Shown here one piece after another: positions 14,794-24,500 of a stretch of DNA of 28,499 nt. The stretch covers positions 1 through 28,499 of the forward strand of contig JBHJHJ010000158.1 of the NCBI GenBank assembly GCA_050330955.1, given 5' to 3'. Source of the DNA: JBCCAG01 sp050330955 (GTDB lineage Bacteria; Cyanobacteriota; Cyanobacteriia; CAKZMO01). Positions within the stretch are counted from its first letter, which is position 1. Every line of letters starts with the position of its first letter. The notes under the pieces are model-generated. The model ran no database searches. It was not told where the DNA came from and saw nothing but the letters and a program-made list of their open reading frames with translations. Made by a program: the position numbers and the translations under genes.

Positions 14794-15924
14794 ATGATGG
14801 ACTTGATGATTGAGGATTTGATGGAGCAGCTGATTGAGCTGGGCGGTTCCGACCTCCACCTCTCCGCTGGGGTTCCCCCCTATTTCCGCATTGGCGGCAA
14901 GCTCACCCCCATCGGCGATGAGCCTCTGACCTCAGAGCAGTGTCAGCGCCTTATCTTCAGCATGCTCAACAACACCCAGCGTAAGACCTTAGAGCAAACT
15001 TGGGAGCTAGACTGCTCATACGGCGTCAAGGGTCTGGCCCGCTTTCGCGTCAACGTCTACAAAGACCGGGGCACTTACGCCGCCTGTTTACGGGCGCTGA
15101 GCTCTAAGATCCCCAGCTTCGAGAAGCTTGGTCTGCCAGACGTGGTGCGGGAGATGGCGGAAAAGCCCAGAGGCCTGATTTTGGTGACCGGACCGACAGG
15201 TTCCGGAAAAACCACCACCCTGGCGGCGATGATCGATTTGATCAACCGCACCCGGGCCGAGCACATCCTCACCATCGAAGATCCGATCGAGTTTGTCTAT
15301 GGTCCCATTAAAAGTCTGATTCACCAGCGGCAGCTTGGGGAAGACACGAAGAGCTTCTCCAATGCGCTGCGCTCGGCCCTGCGGGAGGACCCAGACATTG
15401 TCCTGGTGGGCGAGCTGCGGGACCTCGAAACCATCTCCCTGGCAATTACGGCGGCGGAAACCGGCCACCTGGTGTTCGGCACATTGCACACCAGCTCTGC
15501 GGCCCAAACCGTAGACCGTATGATTGACGTCTTCCCTGCTGATAAGCAGACTCAGGTGCGCGTTCAGCTCTCTAACTCCCTAGTGGCGGTATTCAGCCAA
15601 ACCCTGATTCCCCGCGTGAACCCAAAGCCCGGCGAGTTTAGCCGCGTCATGGCCCAAGAGATTATGGTAGTCACTCCCGCGATCGCCAACCTGATTCGAG
15701 AGGGCAAAACTTCCCAAGTCTATTCAGCGATTCAGACCGGCGGCAGCTTGGGCATGTGCACCCTAGAGCGGGTGCTGGCAGACCTCTACAAGTCTGGGGC
15801 AATTACGTTTGATGCGGCCATGTCCAAGACGTCCAAACCTGATGAGATGCAGCGGTTAATCGGTGGTGGAAGGGCGCCCGCCCAGGGGGCCTATGCTGCA
15901 ACTACAGCCCCGCGCCGCCGCTAA
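14794..15924 (+). CDS. pilT: type IV pilus retraction ATPase PilT
   Basis: PilT is the hexameric cytoplasmic ATPase that depolymerises pili, giving twitching motility and phototaxis. Its 376 residues are typical. An N-terminal PAS-like domain starts with LIELGGSDLHLSAG. Walker A GPTGSGKT is at 133-140. Walker B is DPDIVLVGELRDLET, and the His box is GHLVFGTLHTSSA. The C-terminal AQEIMVVTPAIANLIREGKT is the conserved PilT AIRNLIRE-like motif. AGGAG at 14780-14784 lies 9 nt before the first ATG, deciding the start over the second ATG three bases later. It sits 46 bp after pilB in the pilus operon. Confidence 0.97.
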   Translation: MMDLMIEDLMEQLIELGGSDLHLSAGVPPYFRIGGKLTPIGDEPLTSEQCQRLIFSMLNNTQRKTLEQTWELDCSYGVKGLARFRVNVYKDRGTYAACLRALSSKIPSFEKLGLPDVVREMAEKPRGLILVTGPTGSGKTTTLAAMIDLINRTRAEHILTIEDPIEFVYGPIKSLIHQRQLGEDTKSFSNALRSALREDPDIVLVGELRDLETISLAITAAETGHLVFGTLHTSSAAQTVDRMIDVFPADKQTQVRVQLSNSLVAVFSQTLIPRVNPKPGEFSRVMAQEIMVVTPAIANLIREGKTSQVYSAIQTGGSLGMCTLERVLADLYKSGAITFDAAMSKTSKPDEMQRLIGGGRAPAQGAYAATTAPRRR

Positions 15925-15966
15925 ATTCTACCCATTACTGAAACGCATCACTGAGAAGACCTAGCT

Positions 15967-17190
15967 ATGCCAACCTACACTGTTCAAGCCAGAGATGCCC
16001 GCGGTAACTTTCGGCGGCTAAGGGTGCCGGCCACCTCTGCCGCGGAAGCCAGAGGGATTTTGCGGGATCGCGGCCTTTTCGTCCAGGACCTCAAAGAGGC
16101 TAGAAACCTCAGCAACATCAACATTAAAAGCATCACCCGGGCGCTAACGCGGGTGAGCGTTAAGGATAAAGCCGTCTTCTCGCGGCAGTTCGCGGTGCTG
16201 ATCAACGCGGGGGTTGCTGTTGTCAGAGGTTTGGGCATCTTGGCAGATCAGACCACTAACCCCAAGTTCAAAGCGGCTCTGCTGGACGTCAACAGCGATG
16301 TGCAACAGGGTACAACCCTGGCAGACTCAATGTCGAAACATCCCCAATGCTTCGATAACCTCTACGTCAGTATGGTGCAGGCGGGTGAAACAGGCGGTGT
16401 CTTGGACGAGGTAATGAATCGCCTGTCCAAGCTGCTGGAAGATATGGCGCGACTCAATAACCAAATCAAGTCGGCCATGACTTACCCCATTGCCGTGGCC
16501 GTGATCGCGATCGCCGTCTTTTTAGGAATGACGGTATTCTTACTGCCTATCTTTGCCGGTATCTTCGACGAGCTCGACGCAGAGCTCCCGGCGTTTACCC
16601 AGTTTATGCTGGGCATCAGTGAGGCGATCCGCAACCCACTGCTTGTGGCAGGAACTTTGGTGGTGATTATCGTGCTGACCTTTGCCTTTCGCCAGTACTA
16701 CTCGACCCGCGTAGGGCGGGAAACCGTAGACCGCCTTCTGCTCAAGCTGCCGCTGTTTGGCGATCTGATTCAAAAAACCGCCGTAGCTCGCTTCTGCCGC
16801 ACCTTTGGTGCCCTGTCTCGCTCCGGTGTACCGATTCTCACCTCCCTGGAGATCGTGCGGGACACCACGGGCAACCAGGTGATCGCCAACGCCATTGAAG
16901 TAGCCCGCCAAAAGATCCAAACTGGCGGCGTCATCAGCCTAGCGCTGCAGCAGGAAAAGGTATTTCCCCCCATGTCGATTCAGATGATCAACATCGGGGA
17001 GGAGACGGGGGAGCTGGACACCATGTTGATGAAGGTGGCTGACTTTTACGAGGATGAGGTGGAACAGGCGGTCAAGGCCCTGACCTCTATCATGGAGCCC
17101 ATCATGATCTTGGTGCTCGGCGGCATGGTGGGCTCCATTCTGGTGGCCATGTACCTGCCTATCTTTAGCGTTATGGATGCTATCCAGTAG
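15967..17190 (+). CDS. pilC: type IV pilus inner membrane platform protein PilC
   Basis: PilC is the inner membrane platform on which the PilB and PilT motors act. The 407 residues contain the two tandem GspF domains: FSRQFAVLINAGVAVVRGL in the first and FCRTFGALSRSGVPILTSLE in the second. Each is followed by a hydrophobic span, at about 171-195, 218-240 and 376-400. It begins 42 nt after pilT. Unlike Synechocystis, where I recall the gene being split in two, it is a single intact ORF here. Its end overlaps the start of mutY by 14 nt. Confidence 0.96.
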   Translation: MPTYTVQARDARGNFRRLRVPATSAAEARGILRDRGLFVQDLKEARNLSNINIKSITRALTRVSVKDKAVFSRQFAVLINAGVAVVRGLGILADQTTNPKFKAALLDVNSDVQQGTTLADSMSKHPQCFDNLYVSMVQAGETGGVLDEVMNRLSKLLEDMARLNNQIKSAMTYPIAVAVIAIAVFLGMTVFLLPIFAGIFDELDAELPAFTQFMLGISEAIRNPLLVAGTLVVIIVLTFAFRQYYSTRVGRETVDRLLLKLPLFGDLIQKTAVARFCRTFGALSRSGVPILTSLEIVRDTTGNQVIANAIEVARQKIQTGGVISLALQQEKVFPPMSIQMINIGEETGELDTMLMKVADFYEDEVEQAVKALTSIMEPIMILVLGGMVGSILVAMYLPIFSVMDAIQ

Positions 17191-18280
17191 CCTTGACCTG
17201 GAAGCCGCTGCGCCTGAGCTGAGGCGATCGCTGCTGGCGTGGTATGAGGCCGCTGGGCGACAGCTTCCCTGGCGGCAAACCCGCGACCCCTACGCCATCT
17301 GGATCTCTGAAGTCATGCTACAGCAGACCCAGGTGAAGACGGTGATCCCCTACTACCAGCGGTGGCTAACGGCGTTTCCCACGGTGAAGGAGCTTGCCCA
17401 GGCCGACCTGCAGACCGTGCTGAAGCAATGGGAAGGCCTGGGCTACTACGCTAGAGCCCGCAACCTGCACCAGGCGGCCCAGAGGGTCGTGGCACACCAC
17501 GGCGGAGACTTTCCCCGCGACTTAAAGGCCACCATGGCCCTGCCGGGAATCGGCCGCACCACGGCGGGGGGCATCCTCAGCGCCGCGTTCAACCAGGCCC
17601 TCCCCATTCTCGACGGCAACGTAAAGCGAATTTTGGCCCGTCTGCTGGCCCTAGAGTTGCCCCCCAGCCGAATGCTAGACCAGCTGTGGCGCGCCTCCCA
17701 AGCCCTGCTCGACCCCCATCGCCCGCGAGACTTCAACCAGGCCCTGATGGATTTGGGCGCCACGGTGTGCGATCGCCGCCGTCCGGCCTGCTCCCAATGT
17801 CCCTGGACCTCCCACTGCCAGGCCTTCCATCTCAACCGCCAACTGGACCTTCCCATGAGTGAACCCCGTCCCCCGACGTCCCATAAGCACATCGGCGTTG
17901 GCGTCATTTGGAGCCCTCAGCGCCAGATTCTCATCGACCGCCGCCGCCCTGAGGGGCTGCTGGGGGGGCTGTGGGAATTTCCCGGCGGTAAGCTGGAGGC
18001 GGGGGAGACAGTGGCAGACTGCATTAAGCGAGAAATTCGAGAGGAGCTGGACATCGATGTGGCGGTGGGGGAGCACCTGATCACCATCAACCACGCCTAC
18101 ACCCACTTCAAATTGACCCTAAACGTGCACCATTGCCGGCACCTTTCCGGCGAGCCTAAACCCTTAGAGTCCGATGAAGTCCGCTGGGTGTCGCCCCAAG
18201 ATTTGGGTCAATATCCTTTCCCCACGGCCAACCAGCGGATCATCGAAGCCATTCTCAGTTCGCTAAAGGCGCAAAGCTAG
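17177..18280 (+). CDS. mutY: A/G-specific adenine DNA glycosylase MutY with intact Nudix box
   Basis: MutY removes adenine opposite 8-oxoguanine and prevents G:C to T:A mutation. The 367 residues have catalytic E44 in ISEVMLQQTQ, the helix-hairpin-helix LPGIGRTTAGGI (121-132), D145 in LDGNVKR, and the 4Fe-4S loop C197-x6-C204-x2-C207-x5-C213. The C-terminal Nudix-fold domain is usually degenerate in MutY. Here it keeps the whole GX5E-X7-REUXEE pattern (G270 to E289), with only the last glycine changed to D291. It may therefore hydrolyse a nucleotide such as 8-oxo-dGTP, but that is inference. The ATG overlaps the pilC end by 14 nt, suggesting coupled expression with the pilus operon. Confidence 0.95.
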   Translation: MLSSSLDLEAAAPELRRSLLAWYEAAGRQLPWRQTRDPYAIWISEVMLQQTQVKTVIPYYQRWLTAFPTVKELAQADLQTVLKQWEGLGYYARARNLHQAAQRVVAHHGGDFPRDLKATMALPGIGRTTAGGILSAAFNQALPILDGNVKRILARLLALELPPSRMLDQLWRASQALLDPHRPRDFNQALMDLGATVCDRRRPACSQCPWTSHCQAFHLNRQLDLPMSEPRPPTSHKHIGVGVIWSPQRQILIDRRRPEGLLGGLWEFPGGKLEAGETVADCIKREIREELDIDVAVGEHLITINHAYTHFKLTLNVHHCRHLSGEPKPLESDEVRWVSPQDLGQYPFPTANQRIIEAILSSLKAQS

Positions 18281-18402
18281 CTTAAAATTTCGGTGCCCCG
18301 TAGGATGTAGTTTTTCTGGTGCGGCAGTCGTGATTCTGTCGGGTTGAGCGTTTTAAAGGATGAATATCGAACCAGGCGATCGCAGTGGCTTAAAAGGTGG
18401 CT

Positions 18403-19971
18403 ATGAGAGAGAAAAGATTTAATCTTGGGTTCAATTTGAGATTACGGGCGCTATCCCGGCGGCGCTCCTTGGGACGCTTATTGCAGCAGCGGATGCGGCG
18501 TCCTCTCCTGCTGCTGCTCGTCGCTCTAGTAGGCTTTGGCGCAGTCCTGGGATTCGACATTCGTCCTGTCCAGGGACGCACCGCACCCTACTGCCGCAGC
18601 GCCGTGGATCCAGCTACCAAAGACGCCCTGCGGCAGGCGGCCCTAACGGGAGATCCCGCTGCCCAGCAGAACTACCAGACCGCGATCGCCCAAAACGCTG
18701 CCGACCTGCAGCGCTGCCGGGCTCAGGCTTGGCCGAAGCAGCAGGCTATTTGGCTACGGCTCTACCCTTGCGACGTACGGCCCGGCGTCGTGGATGAGGT
18801 GCTCGACCACATCGTAGATTTGGGCTACAACCAGGTTTACCTAGAGGCGTTTTACAACGGCCAAGTGCTGCTGCCGGTCACCGACAACACGACGGCCTGG
18901 CCCTCGGTGGTGCGCAACCCTGGCTACGAGAGCGCCGATCTCTTGGCGGAAACCATTGCCAAGGGGCACGAGCGGGGTCTGAAGGTCTACGCCTGGATGT
19001 TCACCATGAACTTTGGCTACTCCTACGCCACCAACCACGAGGAGGTTTTGGCCCGCAACGGACGAGGGCAGACCAGCATTACCGCCTTTGAGGAGGCCCG
19101 CCGGGAGTTCACCGACGCCAACAGCTCGGAAGAGGTGTTCATCGACCCCTATAACCAACAGGCGAAACAGGACTATTACTGGATGGCCCAGGCAATCGCC
19201 CAGCGACAGCCCGACGGCATGCTGTTTGACTACGTGCGCTACCCCCGCGGCTTTGGGGGCGAGTCGGTGGCAAGCCGGGTACAAGACCTGTGGATTTACG
19301 GCGATGCGGCTCGCAGCGCCCTGCTAGAGCGATCGCTCAACGCCAGCGGCAGGACGCTGATTGAGCAGTTTCTGCGTCAGGGCTACATCACGGTGGGCGA
19401 TGTCAACACGGCCTTGGCCCACCCCACGGATGCGGTGCCCCAGTGGCAAGGCCAGCAGCTGCCGGACAACGTCACCGAGCTGAGCACAGATGAACTTACC
19501 CCCCTGCTGCAGCGGCAGCTCTGGGATTTGAGCGTGGGCCACGCCACCCAGGGCGTACTCGATTTTCTGGCGGTGGCGCGGCTGGCGGCAGAGCGGGCTA
19601 GCTTGCCCACTGGGGCGGTTTTCTTTCCCAACGCTAATGCGGCGGTGAACCAGGGCTATGACTCGCGGCTGCAGCCCTGGGACCGCTTCCCCACATCCAT
19701 GGAGTGGCACCCCATGGCCTACGGTGTCTGCGGCGATGCGAGCTGCGTTATCTCGAAGATTCAGCGGGTCTTAGATCAGGCGCCGTCGGGAACCCAGGTG
19801 ATGCCAGTGCTGGCCGGGTCTTGGGGCCGACCACTGCAGGGCCATCCCCCCCTAGAAGGGCAGATGGGCGCCATCCGCCAAGCGATGCCCCAGCTTCAAA
19901 CCGTGAGCCACTTTGCCTATTCCTGGCAGGACCCAGCCCGAGACGGCGATCGCCGGTTCTGCCGACTGTAG
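18403..19971 (+). CDS. exported GH10-like family protein
   Basis: The protein has 522 residues from the ATG at 18403, which AAAAGG precedes by about 6 nt; a GTG two codons earlier is an alternative. A basic N-terminus and a hydrophobic helix at about 33-50 predict an uncleaved anchor or long signal peptide. A TIM-barrel of the family 10 glycosyl hydrolase-like (GHL10/DUF187) type follows. It has HIVDLGYNQVYLEAFYNG, then HERGLKVYAWMFTMNFGY, then the FIDPYNQQAKQDYYW segment and DGMLFDYVRYPRG. The family is assumed to act on envelope or extracellular polysaccharide; substrate and activity are unproven. Paired cysteines near the ends could form disulfides. It is independent of mutY in function, with a 122-bp gap. 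Confidence 0.8.
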   Translation: MREKRFNLGFNLRLRALSRRRSLGRLLQQRMRRPLLLLLVALVGFGAVLGFDIRPVQGRTAPYCRSAVDPATKDALRQAALTGDPAAQQNYQTAIAQNAADLQRCRAQAWPKQQAIWLRLYPCDVRPGVVDEVLDHIVDLGYNQVYLEAFYNGQVLLPVTDNTTAWPSVVRNPGYESADLLAETIAKGHERGLKVYAWMFTMNFGYSYATNHEEVLARNGRGQTSITAFEEARREFTDANSSEEVFIDPYNQQAKQDYYWMAQAIAQRQPDGMLFDYVRYPRGFGGESVASRVQDLWIYGDAARSALLERSLNASGRTLIEQFLRQGYITVGDVNTALAHPTDAVPQWQGQQLPDNVTELSTDELTPLLQRQLWDLSVGHATQGVLDFLAVARLAAERASLPTGAVFFPNANAAVNQGYDSRLQPWDRFPTSMEWHPMAYGVCGDASCVISKIQRVLDQAPSGTQVMPVLAGSWGRPLQGHPPLEGQMGAIRQAMPQLQTVSHFAYSWQDPARDGDRRFCRL

Positions 19972-19979
19972 TCGCGCAT

Positions 19980-21317
19980 CTAGCTGGCCAGGCCTTCAAA
20001 CCCCGCCTTAACAATGCTATTGCTGCCCTGGCTCTGAGCCTGCTGTAGGGCCTGATCGCAGGCTTCGATTAATCGACCTAAGTTCAGGTTAGGCGACGGC
20101 CAAGCGGTGGCAATGCCAATGCTCAAAGTTGGCGCGGACTGCTCCACGGGCCGCATTTGAATCTGCTTTAGCAGGGCCTGGGCGATCGCCTCAGCCCCCT
20201 CTTGCTCTGGCAGCACCACGGCGAAGGTCAAAGTTCCGTAGCGGCTCACCAAATCCTGCGGCCCCTGCACCAGTCGCTTGAGGCTTTGGGCCACTCGCTG
20301 CAGCTCGCGATCGCCGTCTTCCCCCCCTTCTCCCTGGGTAAAGGTGCCCAGCTGCACCAGCATCAGGGTCAGCGGGGCCTGGGCTTGGAGCGATCGCCGC
20401 CAGCTCTCCTCCAAATAGGCGTCAAACCGCCGTCGGGTAGCCACCTGCGTCACCTCATCCAGGGCGGCTAGCCGCTGCAGCTCTTGAATCGCCTGCTGAA
20501 GCTGGGCGTTTTGAGCTTTGAGCTCTTGCTGAAGCTGCTGAATCTTGAGCTGATTTTCGACTCGGGCCAGCACTTCGACCACTTTGAAGGGTTTAGTGAT
20601 AAAGTCTGCGGCCCCAACGGAGAAAGCCCGCACCTTATCCCAGGCCTCGTCGAGGGCGCTGACAAAGATTACTGGAATATCTTGAGTGTTGGGATCAGCT
20701 TTGAGGTGCTGACACACCGTATAGCCGTCCATGTCAGGCATATGAATGTCCAGCAGAATTAGGCTGGGCTGATCGAGGGCCACGACTTGAAGCGCAACGC
20801 TGCCGTTGATGGCCTGCTGCACATCGTACCCCTGCTCTTCAAGCAAATCGGACAGCAGCCGCAAATTCTTCGGCTGATCGTCCACAAGTAAAATGTTGGC
20901 TGAGAGCGGCTTAGGGGTGGTCAGTCGGGCTGCGATAGGGGCTGCGAGAGCATCGGCTGCAGAATTTGACAGGGTGTATGTTCCCGCTACAGCCGGCGGC
21001 TCGACAGGTGGTTCAGGGATTGGGTCTGCTTGGGCCACCTGCCGCATCCGCTGCTCAAGGGCAGCCCGCACGTTTGACTTGTGAATCTTCTGGTCTAGGG
21101 CTTGGGAGAGGAGCTGCCACAGCTTAGGCGCCACGTCTTGCTTAACATACTTAGCCGAGTAGCCGCACTCTTCTGCCAGCTGGTCGTAGGTCTTGCGCTC
21201 TCCTTGAAGCGTTGCCATTAAAATGCGCCGCTGCAGCTCGCTGCAGTAGACCTCTGTCTTCTCATGAATTAACGTTTCAGCGAACTCTAAAACATCGTCG
21301 CTCATGGATAGACCCAT
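19980..21317 (-). CDS. response regulator with N-terminal helical domain and degenerate GGDEF domain
   Basis: The protein has 445 residues from the first ATG; a second ATG four codons on (21303-21305) is possible. Residues about 8-90 form a helix-turn-helix-like domain (TYDQLAEECGYSAKYVKQD, then APKLWQLLSQ) resembling the vWA-MoxR-associated N-terminal domain of cyanobacterial NACHT/WD40 proteins. A receiver domain follows, with DD at 146-147, phosphoacceptor D190 and K242. A coiled coil (about 255-285) joins a GGDEF-family fold whose signature is GTLTF (361-365) in place of GGDEF. The metal-binding aspartate region is also lost, so cyclic-di-GMP synthesis is very unlikely. It is divergent from the hybrid kinase at 21525 and may be its partner. 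Output is unknown. Confidence 0.85.
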   Translation of the reverse strand: MGLSMSDDVLEFAETLIHEKTEVYCSELQRRILMATLQGERKTYDQLAEECGYSAKYVKQDVAPKLWQLLSQALDQKIHKSNVRAALEQRMRQVAQADPIPEPPVEPPAVAGTYTLSNSAADALAAPIAARLTTPKPLSANILLVDDQPKNLRLLSDLLEEQGYDVQQAINGSVALQVVALDQPSLILLDIHMPDMDGYTVCQHLKADPNTQDIPVIFVSALDEAWDKVRAFSVGAADFITKPFKVVEVLARVENQLKIQQLQQELKAQNAQLQQAIQELQRLAALDEVTQVATRRRFDAYLEESWRRSLQAQAPLTLMLVQLGTFTQGEGGEDGDRELQRVAQSLKRLVQGPQDLVSRYGTLTFAVVLPEQEGAEAIAQALLKQIQMRPVEQSAPTLSIGIATAWPSPNLNLGRLIEACDQALQQAQSQGSNSIVKAGFEGLAS

Positions 21318-21524
21318 CGACCAACAATTTTGTGTTTGGGCAGTCTACCAAAAAAGCCAGGAGCGTTCGGGATAGACGTAACGAATAGTAACAAACGGAG
21401 AAAAATCACGGACACCTTTAGTCTACTGGCTTGAGGACTGGCTAAACTAGCGAGATAAGGGCTACCGTAGTCAAGACTAAGACTCTCACTTTCGCCTGTT
21501 GTCTAGCCTAGGGTCTCATGCGCT

Positions 21525-24500
21525 ATGGGCCTTGGTCCGCCCGCCTCTAAAATTAGTCTCCGCACCGCGCTGATCGCTTCATTTGCGCTGCAGATTGCCG
21601 TTGCCGTCGGGGCTACGGGCTGGCTCTCCTTTCGCAACGGGCAAAAGTCGGTGAATCAGCTCATGCAGCGCATCAGCGATCGCGTCACTGAGCACGTTAA
21701 AACCCACGTCCAAACCTTTGCCGACACCCCCTATCAATTTCTACAAATTAACCTCGCGGCTGTTGAGGTGGGGAACCTAGACCCCACCGACTACGACACG
21801 ATGATGCGCTACTTTGACCAACAGACGCAGATTTCAGACGCCGTTCCCTTTGTCTACTTTGGCAACCCGGAGGGTGATTTCGCCGGCGTGCGTCAGGAGC
21901 CCGACGGGTCCACCACCTACTGGCTACTGGATGAGGCCACCCGGCCCGTGCGCAAAATCTACCGGATGAATGAGGAGCGTACCGAGCGCACCCTAGACCG
22001 GCAAGGAGAGTACGACTCGCGAGAGCGCCCCTGGTATAAATCCGCCACGGCAGCCGGTGAGGCGACCTGGTCCCCAATTTACCCCTTTGCAGGGACCCCA
22101 GAGCTGGGCATTACCCACACCGCTCCAATCTACGACGGCTCCGATTTGCTGGGGGTGCTCGCGGTAGACCTGACGCTTGCTGAAATCAGCACTTTTCTGC
22201 GGCAAATTGAGGTGAGCGAGTCCGGCGAAGTATTCATTATGGAGCGGTCGGGTGAGATTGTGGCAAGCTCCACAGCAGAGCCGCCATTTATCAAGACTGA
22301 GACTGAGGAAATCCGGCTAGCGGCGGTGGAAAGCGACAATTCGCTCATTCAAGAGTCAGCCCAGAGCTTGCTCTCTCATCTCGGCAGTTTTGAGCAGATC
22401 AACGCCGGCGAACACCTGATCTTTGAAATCGACGGCGCCCGTCACCTCGTCCAGGTGACCCCCATCCAGGACGGTCGCGGCCTAGACTGGCTGATGGCTG
22501 TGGTCATTCCGCGGTCTGATTTCACCGCCCAGATCGACGCTAACACCCGCAACACCATTGCGCTTTGCCTTATTGCCCTGGGCATTGCAGCGCTATTGGG
22601 CACGCTTACCTCCCGCTGGATCGCCGCACCAGTGGTGCGGGTGTCGGAGGCATCGAACAGGCTTGCCCAGGGGGATCTAGACCAGCAGGTGGCCTCAAGC
22701 ATCATTACAGACACCGACGTGCTGGCCCGCTCTTTCAACCAGATGGCCCGCCAGCTGAAAAAATCCTTCGACGCGCTGCGCCAAAGCGAAGCCACCAACG
22801 GCGCTATCGTCAGCAGCATTCCCGACCTGATGATTCGGGCTCGCCGTGACGGCACCTATATGGACATCTTGGGCAGCGATCGCCTCCGGGGCATCCACGG
22901 CGTCAAACAATTTAGTCCAGGCAGCACCGTACATGAGTCATTGCCCCCTGACCTGGCAGCTCGAAGAATTGAGCACATTGAGCAGGCTTTGGAAACGGGT
23001 GATCTCCAGGTTTACGAACAGCAGCTCACCCTGAACGGTCAGTCTCAGGAAGAGGAGGTGCGGGTCCTAGTGCTGGGTGAAGACGAAGTGCTGATCATGG
23101 TGCGGGACATCACGGCGCGCAAGCAGGCCGAGCGGGCCTTGGCGCAGTATAGCCTGGACCTAGAGCAGAAGGTGAGCGATCGCACAGCATCTTTGACTCA
23201 AAGCAACCAGGAGCTGCGTAAAACCCTAGACCAGCTCGAAATGACCCAGGCTGAGCTGCAGCGGGCTAAGGAAAAGGCAGAGGGCGCCAACCAGGCCAAA
23301 TCAGACTTCTTGGCCAACATGAGCCACGAGCTGCGCACCCCCCTCAACAGCATCATTGGCTTCACCCAGATTCTCAGCGGCGACGGCTCCTTTAATCCGG
23401 AGCAGCGGCAGCGCCTCGACATCATCAACCGCAGCGGTGAGCACCTGCTGTCGCTAATTAACCACATTTTGGAGATGTCCAAAATCGAGGCGGGCCGCAT
23501 CAACCTCCACCGCAACAACTTTGATCTATATCTACTGCTGCAGGACATGCAGGATATGTTCTGCCTTAAGGTCACCAGTAAGGGGCTGCGATTTGCGGTC
23601 GAGCTAGAGGCTAACTTGCCGCGACACATCTATGCAGACGAGAAAAAACTGCGCCAGGTTTTGATCAACTTAATCGGGAACGCCGTCAAGTTTACCGAGC
23701 GGGGGGGCATCGTGCTGCGAGCTAGGGTGCACCCTCAAGAGAACCCCGAAGATCTTGAGCTTAGTCACTGGCTGCAGCTGGAGCTAGAGGACACCGGACC
23801 TGGGATTGCCCCAGAAGAGCTGGACAAACTGTTTGCGCCCTTTGAGCAGACGTCGGCAGGTCGGCGGGTAAAGCAGGGAACAGGATTAGGGCTATCTATC
23901 TCCCGTAAATTTGTGAGGCTAATGGGCGGCGAATTAACCTGCGAGAGCACCGTAGGGGCCGGAAGCAGCTTCCGGATTACTCTCCCCATCGGCCTGGCGT
24001 CGAGCAAGGCAATGCCGGCGAAGCGGAAGCCGGGCAAGGTAATGGGCCTTGCTGCTGGGCAGCCAGACTACCGCATCCTGGTGGTGGATGACGAGCCCGA
24101 CAGCCGTCTGCTGCTGCGGGATCTGCTGACATCGGTGGGGCTGTCGGTGCGCCAGGCCAATGACGGACGAGAGGCGATCGCCCTCTGGCACGACTGGCGG
24201 CCCCACCTGATCTGGATGGACCTGCGCATGCCCGAGATGGACGGCTACGAAGCCACCCGGACCATCCGCCAGCGGGAATCAGCCCAGGGCGAAGCCGACC
24301 CGACCAAAATTGTAGCCCTCACGGCCAGCGCCTTCAAAGGCCAGCGCGACCTCACCCTGGCCTCTGGGTTCGACGGCTACATGCTGAAACCGTTTCGCCA
24401 AGCGAAGATTTGGGACGCCCTGGGGCAGTACTTGGGGGTGAAGTTTACCTATCAGCAGCGGCCCACAATCACCCCAGACGATCTGCCCCAAACCGTCTCC

